DNA of 64,000 bases from Micromonospora okii (lineage in GTDB: Bacteria; Actinomycetota; Actinomycetes; Mycobacteriales; Micromonosporaceae), in the NCBI RefSeq assembly GCF_020884795.1, contig NZ_BBZF01000015.1, forward strand, positions 165,328 through 229,327. Reading direction: 5' to 3'. Positions 1 to 7,871 of this stretch are shown piece after piece. The translations under genes and the position numbers were made by a program. The notes under the pieces were generated by a model. That model saw nothing but the letters and a program-made list of their open reading frames with translations. It was not told where the DNA came from and did not search any database. How positions within the stretch are numbered: the first letter of the stretch is position 1; every line of letters begins with the position of its first letter.

Positions 1-1507
1 CCCAGCGGCCCCAGGAGCCGTCGGCCCGCTGCCCGGCCAGCACCCACTCCCCCGCCCGGCCCACCGCGTCCGCCACGGCCGGCCCCCGGCCGTAGCCGGC
101 CAGGGCGAGCACGGCGCAGCTCGTGGCGTAGTACGGCGAGGCGTGCCAGCGGTCGGCCCAGCCCCCGTCGGGGCCCTGCCGGTCGACGAGCCAGCCGGTG
201 AGCCGCCGCACCACCGCGTCGAGCCGGGCGTCGGCCGGCGCGCGGTGGGTCAGGTGCCAGCCGAACGCGTCGAGCACGTGCGCGTTGGTGGTGATCGAGG
301 CGCCGTCCTCCCCCCGCCAGGTGCAGAAGTGCTCGCCGGTGTCGTATCCCCACAGGCTCGCCGGGGCCACCGGGTGGCCCAGCCGGGCCAGCGCGTAGAG
401 GGTCACGGCGGTGGTGTCGGCGTCGGCGGGCAGCCCGGGGGCGGTGGGCGTGCCGGCGGGCCCCACCGTCGCCACGAGGTCGGCCAGCAGCCGGGGCGGG
501 ACCGGCAGCGCGATGCCCGCCCGGCTCAGGGTGCTCAGCGCCCAGGCCCGTTCGAACACGGTGATCGGGGTGGCGCACGGCACCGGCCCGCCCTGCCGGC
601 GGGCCACGTCCTCCAGGTAGGACAGCGCCGCCGCGACGCCCGGCCCGGAGTCGGGCACGCCGAGCCAGGCCGCGGTCGCCGCCGGCGAGGCGCCGACGGT
701 GCCGGGCCCGACCGGTCTCGCCCCGGCCGCGCGGCGGGCCGCCGGGCCGGCGACCTCCAGGGCGTGCAGCAGCTTCTCGGGCAGGGGGCCGCCGGCGGCG
801 ACCAGCGCGCGGACCCGGGCCAGCCGGACGCCATCGAGGCCCGGTGGCAGCGGCAGCGGCCCCGCCTCCCACCAGGGGGCCAGGCCGGGCGGCGGGGCGG
901 CGCGCAGCGCGTCGAGGTGCGCGGTCACCGCGCCGGCCAGCGCGGGAACGGTCAGGTCGACGGCGGGGAGGTCGGGCGGCGCGGACGCGGCCGGGCCGGT
1001 GAGCCGCCCGTACAGCAGGCGCAGCCCCCGGTCGGCGGCGGCGGCGAGGCGCACGGCGGGGCGGGCGCCGCCGAGCCAGGCGGCGTCGCCCCGGCGCAGG
1101 GCGGTCAGCAGCGCCTCGGTGGCGCTCAGCGTCGGCACCAGGGCGTACCCCTCCGGGCCGCCCCAGCCGCCGTCGGGGCGCTGCGCGGCCAGCAGGTACC
1201 CGATCCGCTCGCCGTGGTGGACCAGCCAGGGCGCGAGGCTGACCAGGCGGGCGGTCTCGTACACCGAGGGCGAGGACTGCCCGCAGCGGGTGAGGGTCAT
1301 CGCGGCGACCAGCTCGCGGGCGTCGGCTGCGGAGACCGGGTCGCGCCCCGGCCGGCCGGCCCGCCCCGGCTCCCCGGCGGCGGCGTGCTCCGGCTCCTCG
1401 GCGGCGTGCTCCGGTTCCCCGGCAGTGGCCCGGCCCGGTTCCCTGGTGACGGCGCGCTCGGCGACGCCGGGGAGGAGGGCCGCGCCGCGCCGCCGGGTCG
1501 CCGTCAC
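1..1507 (-). CDS. class II diterpene cyclase (CPP-synthase type), C-terminus cut off by window
   Basis: Starts at a GTG (1507) that overlaps the stop of the class I synthase as GTGA, and is still open at base 1 after 502 codons, so little is missing. Turns resembling QW motifs (PDGGWGG near residue 110, GPDGGW near 447, ADGSWG near 496) indicate the all-alpha class II cyclase fold. The general-acid motif is at 410-424 (residues 362-366) and reads DADTT, so the canonical DxDD is replaced by DxDTT, a variant known in some bacterial enzymes. Expected reaction: proton-initiated cyclisation of geranylgeranyl diphosphate to a bicyclic diphosphate. It is the last visible gene of a three-gene operon; a GGPP synthase may lie beyond the edge. 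The product skeleton cannot be deduced. Confidence 0.85.
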   Translation of the reverse strand, partial: MTATRRRGAALLPGVAERAVTREPGRATAGEPEHAAEEPEHAAAGEPGRAGRPGRDPVSAADARELVAAMTLTRCGQSSPSVYETARLVSLAPWLVHHGERIGYLLAAQRPDGGWGGPEGYALVPTLSATEALLTALRRGDAAWLGGARPAVRLAAAADRGLRLLYGRLTGPAASAPPDLPAVDLTVPALAGAVTAHLDALRAAPPPGLAPWWEAGPLPLPPGLDGVRLARVRALVAAGGPLPEKLLHALEVAGPAARRAAGARPVGPGTVGASPAATAAWLGVPDSGPGVAAALSYLEDVARRQGGPVPCATPITVFERAWALSTLSRAGIALPVPPRLLADLVATVGPAGTPTAPGLPADADTTAVTLYALARLGHPVAPASLWGYDTGEHFCTWRGEDGASITTNAHVLDAFGWHLTHRAPADARLDAVVRRLTGWLVDRQGPDGGWADRWHASPYYATSCAVLALAGYGRGPAVADAVGRAGEWVLAGQRADGSWGRW

Positions 1508-2421
1508 CGTTCGCCCCAGAAGTCGGTGGACCGGTAGAAGCCGCTGCTGAACCCGATCTGCCGCGACAGGTACGCCGCCTGGAGCGGACAGGTCGCGGCG
1601 AGCGGGGTGAGCAGGTCGGTGCACCGCTCGACCAGCTCGACGATGCGCTGGTCGACCTCGGCCCGGTCGGCGACGAGCAGCAGGGCGTTGAGGTCGCCCC
1701 AGCGCAGGTCGCGCTCGTGGGTGGCCAGGTCGTTGACCAGCCGCAGCACCCGCTGCACCCCGTCGCTGGCGGCCACCAGCCGGTCGAGGTGGCGGTGGGT
1801 CTCCGCGTCGCCGGTGGAGATCCAGTGCACGACGTTGACCACGGTGCAGGCGAGGTTGTCGGCGTTGTCGAGGTATTCGGCGAGGCCGGGCAGGGGCGCG
1901 CCGGCGGTCTCGCGGGCGGTCTTCCAGTCCCACTCGCGCGCCATCGCGGTCACCGTCCGGCGTACCGCCCCACGCCAGGTGTCGCGCAGCTCGGCGAAGG
2001 CCGGCGTCGTGGCCAACTCGTCGCGCAGCTCGGCCAGGAGCCGGCCGAGCGGGTCGTCGGCGTCGGGGCTGGCCCCTTCGGCGACGGCCAGGGCCCCGCT
2101 CACCACGCGGTCCACGTCGGCCCGGGACTTCGCCAGGTAGTCGACCTGCCAGTCGAGGGCGAACCCCCACAGCACCGCCCGGTTGGTCACCCGTAGCTGC
2201 TCCGGGGTGCACCACGGCGCGCCGAAGGCGATGGCCAGGGCGATGTTGCTGTACAGGGCGGCGTCGAAGGGCCGGCCGGAGAAGAGGTCCGGGTAGCGGG
2301 CGGCCTGCCGTTGCAGGTCGCGCTGCCCCTTCGCGGCGAGGGCGCAGATCCGGCCCTGCTCGGCGGCGGCGGACATCTGGTCGGGCAGCAGCGGGCCCGG
2401 CGGCGGGGTGGCGACGTTCAC
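1504..2421 (-). CDS. class I terpene (diterpene) synthase
   Basis: 305 residues from a GTG at 2421 that overlaps the P450 stop as GTGA. The metal-binding motifs of class I terpene synthases are present in variant form: DWQVD at residues 90-94 in the place of DDxxD, and NDLATHERD at 230-238, which fits the NSE triad (N230, T234, D238). A conserved basic/aromatic C-terminus (GFYRSTDFW) is also typical. It should ionise the diphosphate made by the class II cyclase next door and complete cyclisation. The P450/class I/class II order resembles the orphan diterpene operon known from Salinispora arenicola (established knowledge, recalled). Family call strong, product unknown. Confidence 0.85.
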   Translation of the reverse strand: MNVATPPPGPLLPDQMSAAAEQGRICALAAKGQRDLQRQAARYPDLFSGRPFDAALYSNIALAIAFGAPWCTPEQLRVTNRAVLWGFALDWQVDYLAKSRADVDRVVSGALAVAEGASPDADDPLGRLLAELRDELATTPAFAELRDTWRGAVRRTVTAMAREWDWKTARETAGAPLPGLAEYLDNADNLACTVVNVVHWISTGDAETHRHLDRLVAASDGVQRVLRLVNDLATHERDLRWGDLNALLLVADRAEVDQRIVELVERCTDLLTPLAATCPLQAAYLSRQIGFSSGFYRSTDFWGER

Positions 2422-3803
2422 GCGGCGGCCCCGGCGCTGATCGGGGTCAGGTCCAGCTCGACGCGGCCCCCGGCGCGCAGCGCGGCGGCGAGTCGCACGC
2501 CGGGCGGCCCGGAGCCGCGCGTGCGCAGCCGGTAGCGGCTCAGCACGTTCGCCACGATGAGCTGCGCCTCCACGTAGAACAGGTGCATCCCCAGGCACTG
2601 GTGCGGCCCGCCGCCGAAGGGGAAGAACGCGTACCGGTGCCGGGCCCGGACCCGCTCGGGGGTGAAGCGGTCCGGGTCGAATACCTCGGGCCGCTCCCAG
2701 TACCGCGCCAGCCGCTGGGTGATCAGCGGGCTGAGCAGCAACGTCGCCCCGGCGTCGAGGCGGACCCCGCCGAGCACGGTCGGGCGGGTCACCTGCCGGG
2801 GGGCCACCCAGCCCACCGGGTAGAGCCGGACCAGCTCGTCCAGCACCATCCGGGTGTAGCGCAGCCGGGGTAGGTGCTCGGGGCCGACCCGGTCCTCGCC
2901 GACGACCTCGTCGATCTCCGCCTGCAACCGGGCGGCCACCTCCGGGGCGCGTTCGAGGTGCGGCCACAGCCAGGTCAGCACGTTGACCGTCGTCTCGGTC
3001 GTCACGGCGACCATCGCGACGGTGTCGTTGCGGACCTGCCGCTCGTCCAGCGGGCGGCCGTCGGCGGTGGTGCCCCGCCACAGGGTGGCGATGACGTCGT
3101 CGCCCTCGGCGGCGGTGGCCCGCGCCGACCGGACGATCGGCACCAGCACCTCGTCGATGCGCCGCACGGCGTCCCGGAAGACCCGATCGCCGGGCATGGG
3201 CAGCGCCAGCGGGACGAACGGCGCCAGCACCCGGGGGATCAGCGAGGTGGCGATGGCGTCCTGGGCCTCGATGACGCGCAGCGCGTCGGCGACCGTGACC
3301 CGGTCCCCGAAGAACGTCTCCATGACCGCCCGGCAGACGATCCGGGCCTGCTCGGCGCCGATGTCCACCGGCCGGCCGGCGCGGGCGGGCCCGTCCAGCT
3401 CGGCCACGGCGTCGGCGATCGTCCCGGCCATCCCGCCCAGCAGCGCCTCGACGCGCTTCGCGGTGAAGAGCGGCTGGAGGACGCGCCGGCTGTCGGACCA
3501 CACCGGACCGTCGCCGAGGATGCCGTCGCCGAACAGCCGGCGCAGCGGGCCCCAGAACGCGCCGTCGCCGGCGCGGGCGAAGCCGCCGGAGCGGTCGGAG
3601 AGCACCTGCTGGACGTGGGCCGGGTCGGTCACCAGGTAGGGGCGGAACGCGCCGAGGCTGAGCCGGACGATCTCGCCGTCGGCGCGCTCGCCGAACCCGA
3701 CGAGGGCGCGGACGGGGTCGCGCAGCAGGCCGGACGCCACACGCCACAGCGGAACGGTTTTCGCTCGCCGGGCACGGGTGGGGGCGGTGTGTGGGGTTAC
3801 CAC
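2418..3803 (-). CDS. cytochrome P450, probable diterpene oxidase
   Basis: 461 residues from a GTG at 3803 with AGGGGAG about 10 bases upstream. The heme loop FGGGPHQCLG has the axial Cys at 403; the K-helix ExxR is E323-R326 (DELVRLYP). The I-helix, normally AGxET/DT, reads AVTTETT (266-272), so the usual Ala-Gly kink is missing. That could alter oxygen activation or reflect a family-specific variant. First gene of the diterpene operon, translationally coupled to the class I synthase, so a hydroxylase or oxidase acting on the diterpene scaffold is inferred. Redox partners are not encoded nearby. Confidence 0.9.
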   Translation of the reverse strand: MVTPHTAPTRARRAKTVPLWRVASGLLRDPVRALVGFGERADGEIVRLSLGAFRPYLVTDPAHVQQVLSDRSGGFARAGDGAFWGPLRRLFGDGILGDGPVWSDSRRVLQPLFTAKRVEALLGGMAGTIADAVAELDGPARAGRPVDIGAEQARIVCRAVMETFFGDRVTVADALRVIEAQDAIATSLIPRVLAPFVPLALPMPGDRVFRDAVRRIDEVLVPIVRSARATAAEGDDVIATLWRGTTADGRPLDERQVRNDTVAMVAVTTETTVNVLTWLWPHLERAPEVAARLQAEIDEVVGEDRVGPEHLPRLRYTRMVLDELVRLYPVGWVAPRQVTRPTVLGGVRLDAGATLLLSPLITQRLARYWERPEVFDPDRFTPERVRARHRYAFFPFGGGPHQCLGMHLFYVEAQLIVANVLSRYRLRTRGSGPPGVRLAAALRAGGRVELDLTPISAGAAA

Positions 3804-4119
3804 GTGTGGTGCACTCCCCTGGTCAACGGTGAGTCGCGACGCGACCGTGCAACGTGATGCTTCACGGGGAGCATGCCATCGAGCAGGTCAACTTCTCCAG
3901 GGGAGAGCGGAATAATTTTCGCGAGCGAAAATTTCCGCTTCCACAAGGGACGGGTCGCGCGCCTCCCACCTGCGCAAATCCCATGGGGCCGGCGGTGCCG
4001 GGAGCGGTCCCAGCGACGAGATCCGGGGGCCGCTCCGTCGAAGGCCGCCGCCGTACCGCGACCGGGCCCTCGGTCGCGAGAACCCGGCGCGGCCGGGCGG
4101 GCTGTGCCAGGCTCAGGTC
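3804..4119. other. intergenic region between diterpene operon and DUF2630 gene
   Basis: A 316-base gene-free stretch that should hold the divergent promoters of the P450 operon and of the small downstream gene. It contains an AT-rich palindrome (separate entry). On the minus strand, TTGAC-like hexamers occur, but none has a convincing -10 partner. Confidence 0.6.
3906..3939. promoter_or_regulatory. AT-rich palindrome upstream of the diterpene operon
   Basis: Inner arms aattttcgc (3914-3922) and gcgaaaatt (3925-3933) are perfect with a 2-base centre. Outer arms agcgga (3906-3911) and tccgct (3934-3939) also match, with a 2-base bulge on one side. It is conspicuous in this GC-rich DNA and lies about 110-135 bases upstream of the P450 start. 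Best reading is an operator for an unidentified regulator. No T-run follows, so a terminator is less likely. Confidence 0.5.
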
Positions 4120-4365
4120 ATGGACGACAAGACCATCCTTAACCGGATCTCCGAGCTGGTCGACGAGGAGCACCGGCTCCGCTCCGCCGCCCAGGCCCGC
4201 GAGTCCGACACCGAGGGCGAGCGGGTCCGGCTGCGCGAGCTGGAGGAGTCCCTGGACCAGTGCTGGGACCTGCTGCGTCGGCGGCGGGCCGCGCGCCAGA
4301 CCCACGGCGACCCCGACGCCCAGGGGGTACGCCCCAGACCCGAGGTCGAGCGCTACCTCCAGTGA
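4120..4365 (+). CDS. small DUF2630-family protein
   Basis: 81 residues, ATG start, strongly charged and helical: MDDKTILNRISELVDEEHRL, then LEESLDQCWDLLRRRRAAR and a C-terminal VERYLQ. This pattern is that of the actinobacterial DUF2630 family, which has no known function and is usually about 80 residues, so the gene is complete. The helical heptad-like pattern suggests a small coiled-coil or dimer. It stands alone and converges on the RIO-type kinase gene. Confidence 0.8.
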   Translation: MDDKTILNRISELVDEEHRLRSAAQARESDTEGERVRLRELEESLDQCWDLLRRRRAARQTHGDPDAQGVRPRPEVERYLQ

Positions 4366-4434
4366 GCGCGGCCGGCGCGGCCCGGGCGGGGCGCGCGGGC
4401 GCCGGGCGGTGACCCGGCACCCGCGCGGCGGGGC

Positions 4435-5367
4435 TCAGCGCAGGCCGGCCTCCCGCAGCAGCAGCTCGGTCAGGCGCTCCGGGTCGACGTCGTCGGCCGA
4501 CAGCCCGCGCGCCGCGAACCAGGCCCCCACCACCCGCACGTCCCGGGCCAGGAACTCCGGGCCCTGCGGGTTGGCCACCAGGTCCACCACCTGCGGCAGG
4601 TCGATCATGACCAGCCGACCGGAGTGCACCAGCAGGTTGTACGGGGACAGGTCGCCGTGGGCGTGCCCGGCCCGGGCCAGCACCACGAGGGCGTCGACGA
4701 GCTGCTCCCAGAGGTCGCGCAGCTCGTCCGGCTCGGGGCGGCACTGGGCCAGCCGGGGCGCGGCAAGGCCCTCGTCGGGGTCACCGACGAACTCCAGCAT
4801 CAGCTCGGTGCCGAGCAACTGCACCGGGTACGGCACGGCGATCCGGCCGTGCGCCGCCCCGATCTCCCAGAGCCGGGACAGTGCGGCGAACTCGGCGGCG
4901 GCCCACTGCCCGGCGATCATCTGCCGGCCGAAGGCCGTCCGCCCCTCCATCGCCCGGTTCTCCCGGGACCGGCGCACCCGGCGGCCCTCCAGGTAGCCCG
5001 CGTCGCGGTGGAAGAGCCGGTGCTGGGCGTCCCGGTAGCGCTTGACCGCCAGCAGGCAGGACCGGTCGGTGCCCGGCACGCCCCGGCGGACCAGGTGGAC
5101 GTCGGCCTCCTTGCCGGTCTTGAGCACGCCGAGCTCAGTGTCCCGGGCGGCCAGCTCGGTGACCAGCCAGGCGGGGTGCGGCTCGGGGCCGTGTACGGCC
5201 CGGTCCCAGGAGGACCAGGCGTCGCCGCCGCCGTCCGGGTCGGGGTCGGGGTCGGTCAGGACCGGCTCGGCGGGCCGGCTGCGCTTCAGGAAGCGGGGTT
5301 CGTCGTCGTCGAAGCGGCTCTTGCCGCGCGTCCGGCGCCCCTGCGCCGGGAAGTCGTCGTCACGCAC
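4435..5367 (-). CDS. RIO1-family protein kinase/ATPase
   Basis: 310 residues. RIO kinase features: nucleotide loop GKEADVHLV (86-94), catalytic-lobe Lys in LAVKRYR (K109), catalytic loop HGDLSPYN (H237-N244, catalytic D239), and metal-binding MIDLPQ (D256). The first 60 residues are acidic and low-complexity. The start is chosen as GTG 5367 because it is the first start codon in this frame after the conserved part becomes recognisable. A far better ribosome site (AAGGAGG then ATG at 5432) opens a different frame that overlaps this start (see findings). Bacterial RIO proteins have poorly known substrates. Confidence 0.85.
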   Translation of the reverse strand: MRDDDFPAQGRRTRGKSRFDDDEPRFLKRSRPAEPVLTDPDPDPDGGGDAWSSWDRAVHGPEPHPAWLVTELAARDTELGVLKTGKEADVHLVRRGVPGTDRSCLLAVKRYRDAQHRLFHRDAGYLEGRRVRRSRENRAMEGRTAFGRQMIAGQWAAAEFAALSRLWEIGAAHGRIAVPYPVQLLGTELMLEFVGDPDEGLAAPRLAQCRPEPDELRDLWEQLVDALVVLARAGHAHGDLSPYNLLVHSGRLVMIDLPQVVDLVANPQGPEFLARDVRVVGAWFAARGLSADDVDPERLTELLLREAGLR

Positions 5368-5525
5368 TGTGCTGGTGATCCCTTGATCGAAGCTGGTGAA
5401 GGCAGGTGGAAGAGCCCTGCGAAGACGGCCATGACCGACCTCCTTCTCCTCGTTCGACCGGGAACACCGGCTGCGCCCGCGCGCGGCACCATGCTGGGCC
5501 GCGCCGGCCCGCCGCCGCAACCGAA

Positions 5526-6176
5526 TTACCCCGCCCCGGCCAGGACGGCGGCGACGGCGGCGAGCACGCCGTCGACGGTGACCGTCGGGGCACACCGGGG
5601 GTCCGCCCAGACCCGCCCCCGGTGCAGCCAGACGCTGGGCAGGCCCACCGCCGCCGCCCCGCCGATGTCCCCCTCCGGGCCGTCGCCCACCATCCACGCC
5701 CCGCGCAGCGTCGTCCCGGCCCGCCGGGCGGCCAGCTCGAAGATCCTCGGGTTGGGCTTGCCGAACCCGGCCTCCTCGGAGATCACCCAGTCGGCGACGT
5801 ACCGGTCCAGCCCGGTGCCGCGGATCTTCGCCTCGTGCTGGCGTACGGCGCCGTTGCTGACCACGACGGGCACCCAGCCGGCCCCGTGGGCGATCCGCAG
5901 CGCGCAGGCCACCAGCGGGTCGAGCCGGGTGTGGGCCAGCACCCCGTCGTGCAGCTCCTCGACCAGGTCGGCCGAGGGGACGAGCAGCCCGTACCGGTGG
6001 CGCAGGGCGTCGGCCAGGTCCCAGCGGTCGGTCAGCCCGTCGGCGTCGTTGGAGACCAGCCAGTCGATGTCGCTGGCCGGGGCCCCGACGTCGGCCAGGA
6101 ACCGCTCGCCCCAGGCGCGGAACGGACCAGCCCGGTCGAGCAGGGTGTCGTCCAGGTCCAACAGGAGCAGCGGCAC
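5526..6176 (-). CDS. HAD-superfamily phosphatase
   Basis: 216 residues from GTG 6176 with GAGGT 6-7 bases upstream. All four HAD motifs are visible: I, LLDLDDT (nucleophile D7, acid D9); II, VVVSNG; III, the Lys of GFGKPNP; IV, VGDGPEGD. The C1-type helical cap between motifs I and II fits small-molecule phosphatases of the YjjG/HAD-IA group. Substrate unknown. Separated from the upstream amidase by 47 bases, so probably cotranscribed with it. Confidence 0.88.
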   Translation of the reverse strand: MPLLLLDLDDTLLDRAGPFRAWGERFLADVGAPASDIDWLVSNDADGLTDRWDLADALRHRYGLLVPSADLVEELHDGVLAHTRLDPLVACALRIAHGAGWVPVVVSNGAVRQHEAKIRGTGLDRYVADWVISEEAGFGKPNPRIFELAARRAGTTLRGAWMVGDGPEGDIGGAAAVGLPSVWLHRGRVWADPRCAPTVTVDGVLAAVAAVLAGAG

Positions 6177-6223
6177 TCGGGCACCTCAGGGAAGACGGGC
6201 GGGCCGGAGCGGAGCACGGCCGG

Positions 6224-7090
6224 TCAGCAGCGCATCGAGGCGCGGGCCGCCCCGGGGTCGGCGGGGCGGTCGGCGAGCATGGAGTGCGCGGCCCGGGTGG
6301 CCGCGAGCACCGCCGGGTCGAGGTCGGCCACCAGCACGTCCTCGCCGGTGTCCGCGCCCCGGGCCAGCGGGCGGCCCTGCGGGTCGTACACGGCCGCCCC
6401 GCCGTTGAACCGCCAGGGCGACGCGCCGTCGACGGCGTTGGCGAAGACGACGAACATGGTGTTGTCCAGGGCGCGCGCGGCGTAGTAGAGGTCCCGCCGG
6501 TGCGCGGAGCCGGCGAGGTATCCGCTCGGGCAGAGGTAGCCGTGGGCACCGTCCACGGCGGCGGCCCGCCCGTGCTCGGGGAAGCAGCCGTCGTAGCAGA
6601 TGCCGAGGCCGAAGCGCCAGTCGTCGACCAGCAGGGTCGCCCCCCGATCGCCGGGGACGAACAGCTCCCGCTCGTCGGCCCAGAGCTGCTGCTTGTCGTA
6701 CGCCGCGCGGGCCGTGCCGCGCCGGTCCACCGCCAGCGCGGAGACGGTGCGCCGGCCGTCCGGGTGCCGGACCGCCGCGCCGATCACCACGACGGCCGCG
6801 CCGTCGCGGGCGGCGGCCCGCAGCGGGTCGAGGCGGGCGTCGTCCACCGTGCCGTCCCCGGCCGCCGCGACGTCGGTGCGGGGCGGGTCGGCGGCCAGCG
6901 CCGGGAGGTGGTAGGCGGGCAGGAACAGCTCGGGCAGCACCACCACCCGCGCGCCCGCGTCGACGGCCCGGCCGACGAGCCGCGCGGCGGAGGCGGCGTT
7001 GCCGGCGACGTCGCCCGGCACCGGGTCGGCCTGGACGGCCGCCACGGTCAGCGGCGCGGCGGGCAGAACGGGGGTGGCGGACTGCGTCAC
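6224..7090 (-). CDS. carbon-nitrogen hydrolase (nitrilase superfamily)
   Basis: 288 residues from GTG 7090. The Glu-Lys-Cys triad is present: E54 in VLPELFLPAY, K133 in YDKQQLW, C165 in GICYDGCFPE. Length and fold match single-domain amidases of the omega-amidase/carbamoylase branches rather than true nitrilases. Substrate cannot be told. Divergent from the TetR gene at 7201 with a strong palindrome between them, so it is a plausible target of that regulator. Confidence 0.88.
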   Translation of the reverse strand: MTQSATPVLPAAPLTVAAVQADPVPGDVAGNAASAARLVGRAVDAGARVVVLPELFLPAYHLPALAADPPRTDVAAAGDGTVDDARLDPLRAAARDGAAVVVIGAAVRHPDGRRTVSALAVDRRGTARAAYDKQQLWADERELFVPGDRGATLLVDDWRFGLGICYDGCFPEHGRAAAVDGAHGYLCPSGYLAGSAHRRDLYYAARALDNTMFVVFANAVDGASPWRFNGGAAVYDPQGRPLARGADTGEDVLVADLDPAVLAATRAAHSMLADRPADPGAARASMRC

Positions 7091-7147
7091 CGGGCGATCG
7101 TAGCCGCCCGATGTCCGCGGGCGGCAGGGCCGGTGTCGGGCCCTTTC

Positions 7148-7169
7148 GCAAGCCGTACGTACGGTTTGC
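7148..7169. promoter_or_regulatory. 22-bp operator-like palindrome in the amidase/TetR divergent region
   Basis: The sequence is gcaagccgtac/gtacggtttgc, with 10 of 11 base pairs symmetric around a perfect CCGTACGTACGG core (7153-7164). It overlaps a possible -35 (TTTGCA, 7165-7170) of the TetR gene and lies 58 bases upstream of the amidase start. Length and symmetry suit a TetR dimer pair. Confidence 0.6.
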
Positions 7170-7194
7170 ACCCCGTCCGGCCACCTGACACGAT
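7165..7194 (+). promoter_or_regulatory. candidate promoter giving a leaderless TetR mRNA
   Basis: -35-like TTTGCA (7165-7170), an 18-base spacer, and -10-like CACGAT (7189-7194). The expected transcription start, 7 bases on, coincides with the GTG at 7201, which has no Shine-Dalgarno sequence. A leaderless transcript fits actinobacterial practice. The hexamers are weak matches. Confidence 0.35.
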
Positions 7195-7200
7195 CGTCAG

Positions 7201-7773
7201 GTGCCCAGAGTAAGCCAGGACCAGCTCGACGCCCGCAGGCAGGAGATCCTCGCCGCCGCCCGCGCGTGTTTCGCCCGGCACGGGTACGAGGGCGCCACGG
7301 TGCGCCGGCTGGAGGAGGCCACCGGGCTGTCCCGGGGGGCGATCTTCCACCACTTCCGGGACAAGGACTCGCTCTTCCTCGCCGTCGCCGAGGACGACGC
7401 GGCGGCCATGGTGGAGACCGTCGCCCGCAACGGCCTGGTCCAGGTGATGCGGGACCTGCTGGCCCGGGCCGTCTCGCCGGACACCACCGGCTGGCTGGGC
7501 AGCCAGCTCGAGGTCTCCCGGCGGCTGCGCACCGACCCCGCGTTCGCCCGCCGCTGGGCGGAGCGCTCCGCCGCCATCGCCGAGGCCACCCGGGACCGGC
7601 TGGCCCGGCAGCGGGAAGCGGGGGTGCTCCGCGAGGACGTGCCGATCGACGTGCTCGCCCAGTTCCTCGAACTCGCCTACGACGGGCTCGTGCTGCACCT
7701 GGCGATGGGCCGCCCGGCCGGCGACCTCGGGCCGGTGCTCGACCTGGTCGAGGAGGCCGTCCGCCGCCGCTGA
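7201..7773 (+). CDS. TetR-family regulator resembling AcnR
   Basis: 190 residues, GTG start. The N-terminal HTH (GYEGATVRRLEEATGLSRGAIFHHFRDKDSLF, quoted in parts: GATVRRLEE, SRGAIFHHF) closely follows actinobacterial aconitase repressors of the AcnR group. In mycobacteria the equivalent (Rv1474c) adjoins acn and lies near an enoyl-CoA hydratase, an ABC-F protein and a small HTH protein. The last three also occur together here at 13.7-16.7 kb, but no aconitase gene is in this window. Regulation of the adjacent amidase, of itself, or of a distant acn are all open. Confidence 0.85.
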   Translation: MPRVSQDQLDARRQEILAAARACFARHGYEGATVRRLEEATGLSRGAIFHHFRDKDSLFLAVAEDDAAAMVETVARNGLVQVMRDLLARAVSPDTTGWLGSQLEVSRRLRTDPAFARRWAERSAAIAEATRDRLARQREAGVLREDVPIDVLAQFLELAYDGLVLHLAMGRPAGDLGPVLDLVEEAVRRR

Positions 7774-7871
7774 CGGTCACCACCCGGCACCCCGCCCCGG
7801 GCCGGGTCACCCCTGGCGGGCCTACCCCACAATGAGGGCCGGCGTTCCCCTCGCGCGACAGGAGCAGCAGC

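Noticed and set aside
143..1537. 464-codon plus-strand frame opposite the class II cyclase
   Set aside because: No recognisable motif. The minus frame shows QW-like turns, DADTT and a GTGA-coupled start.
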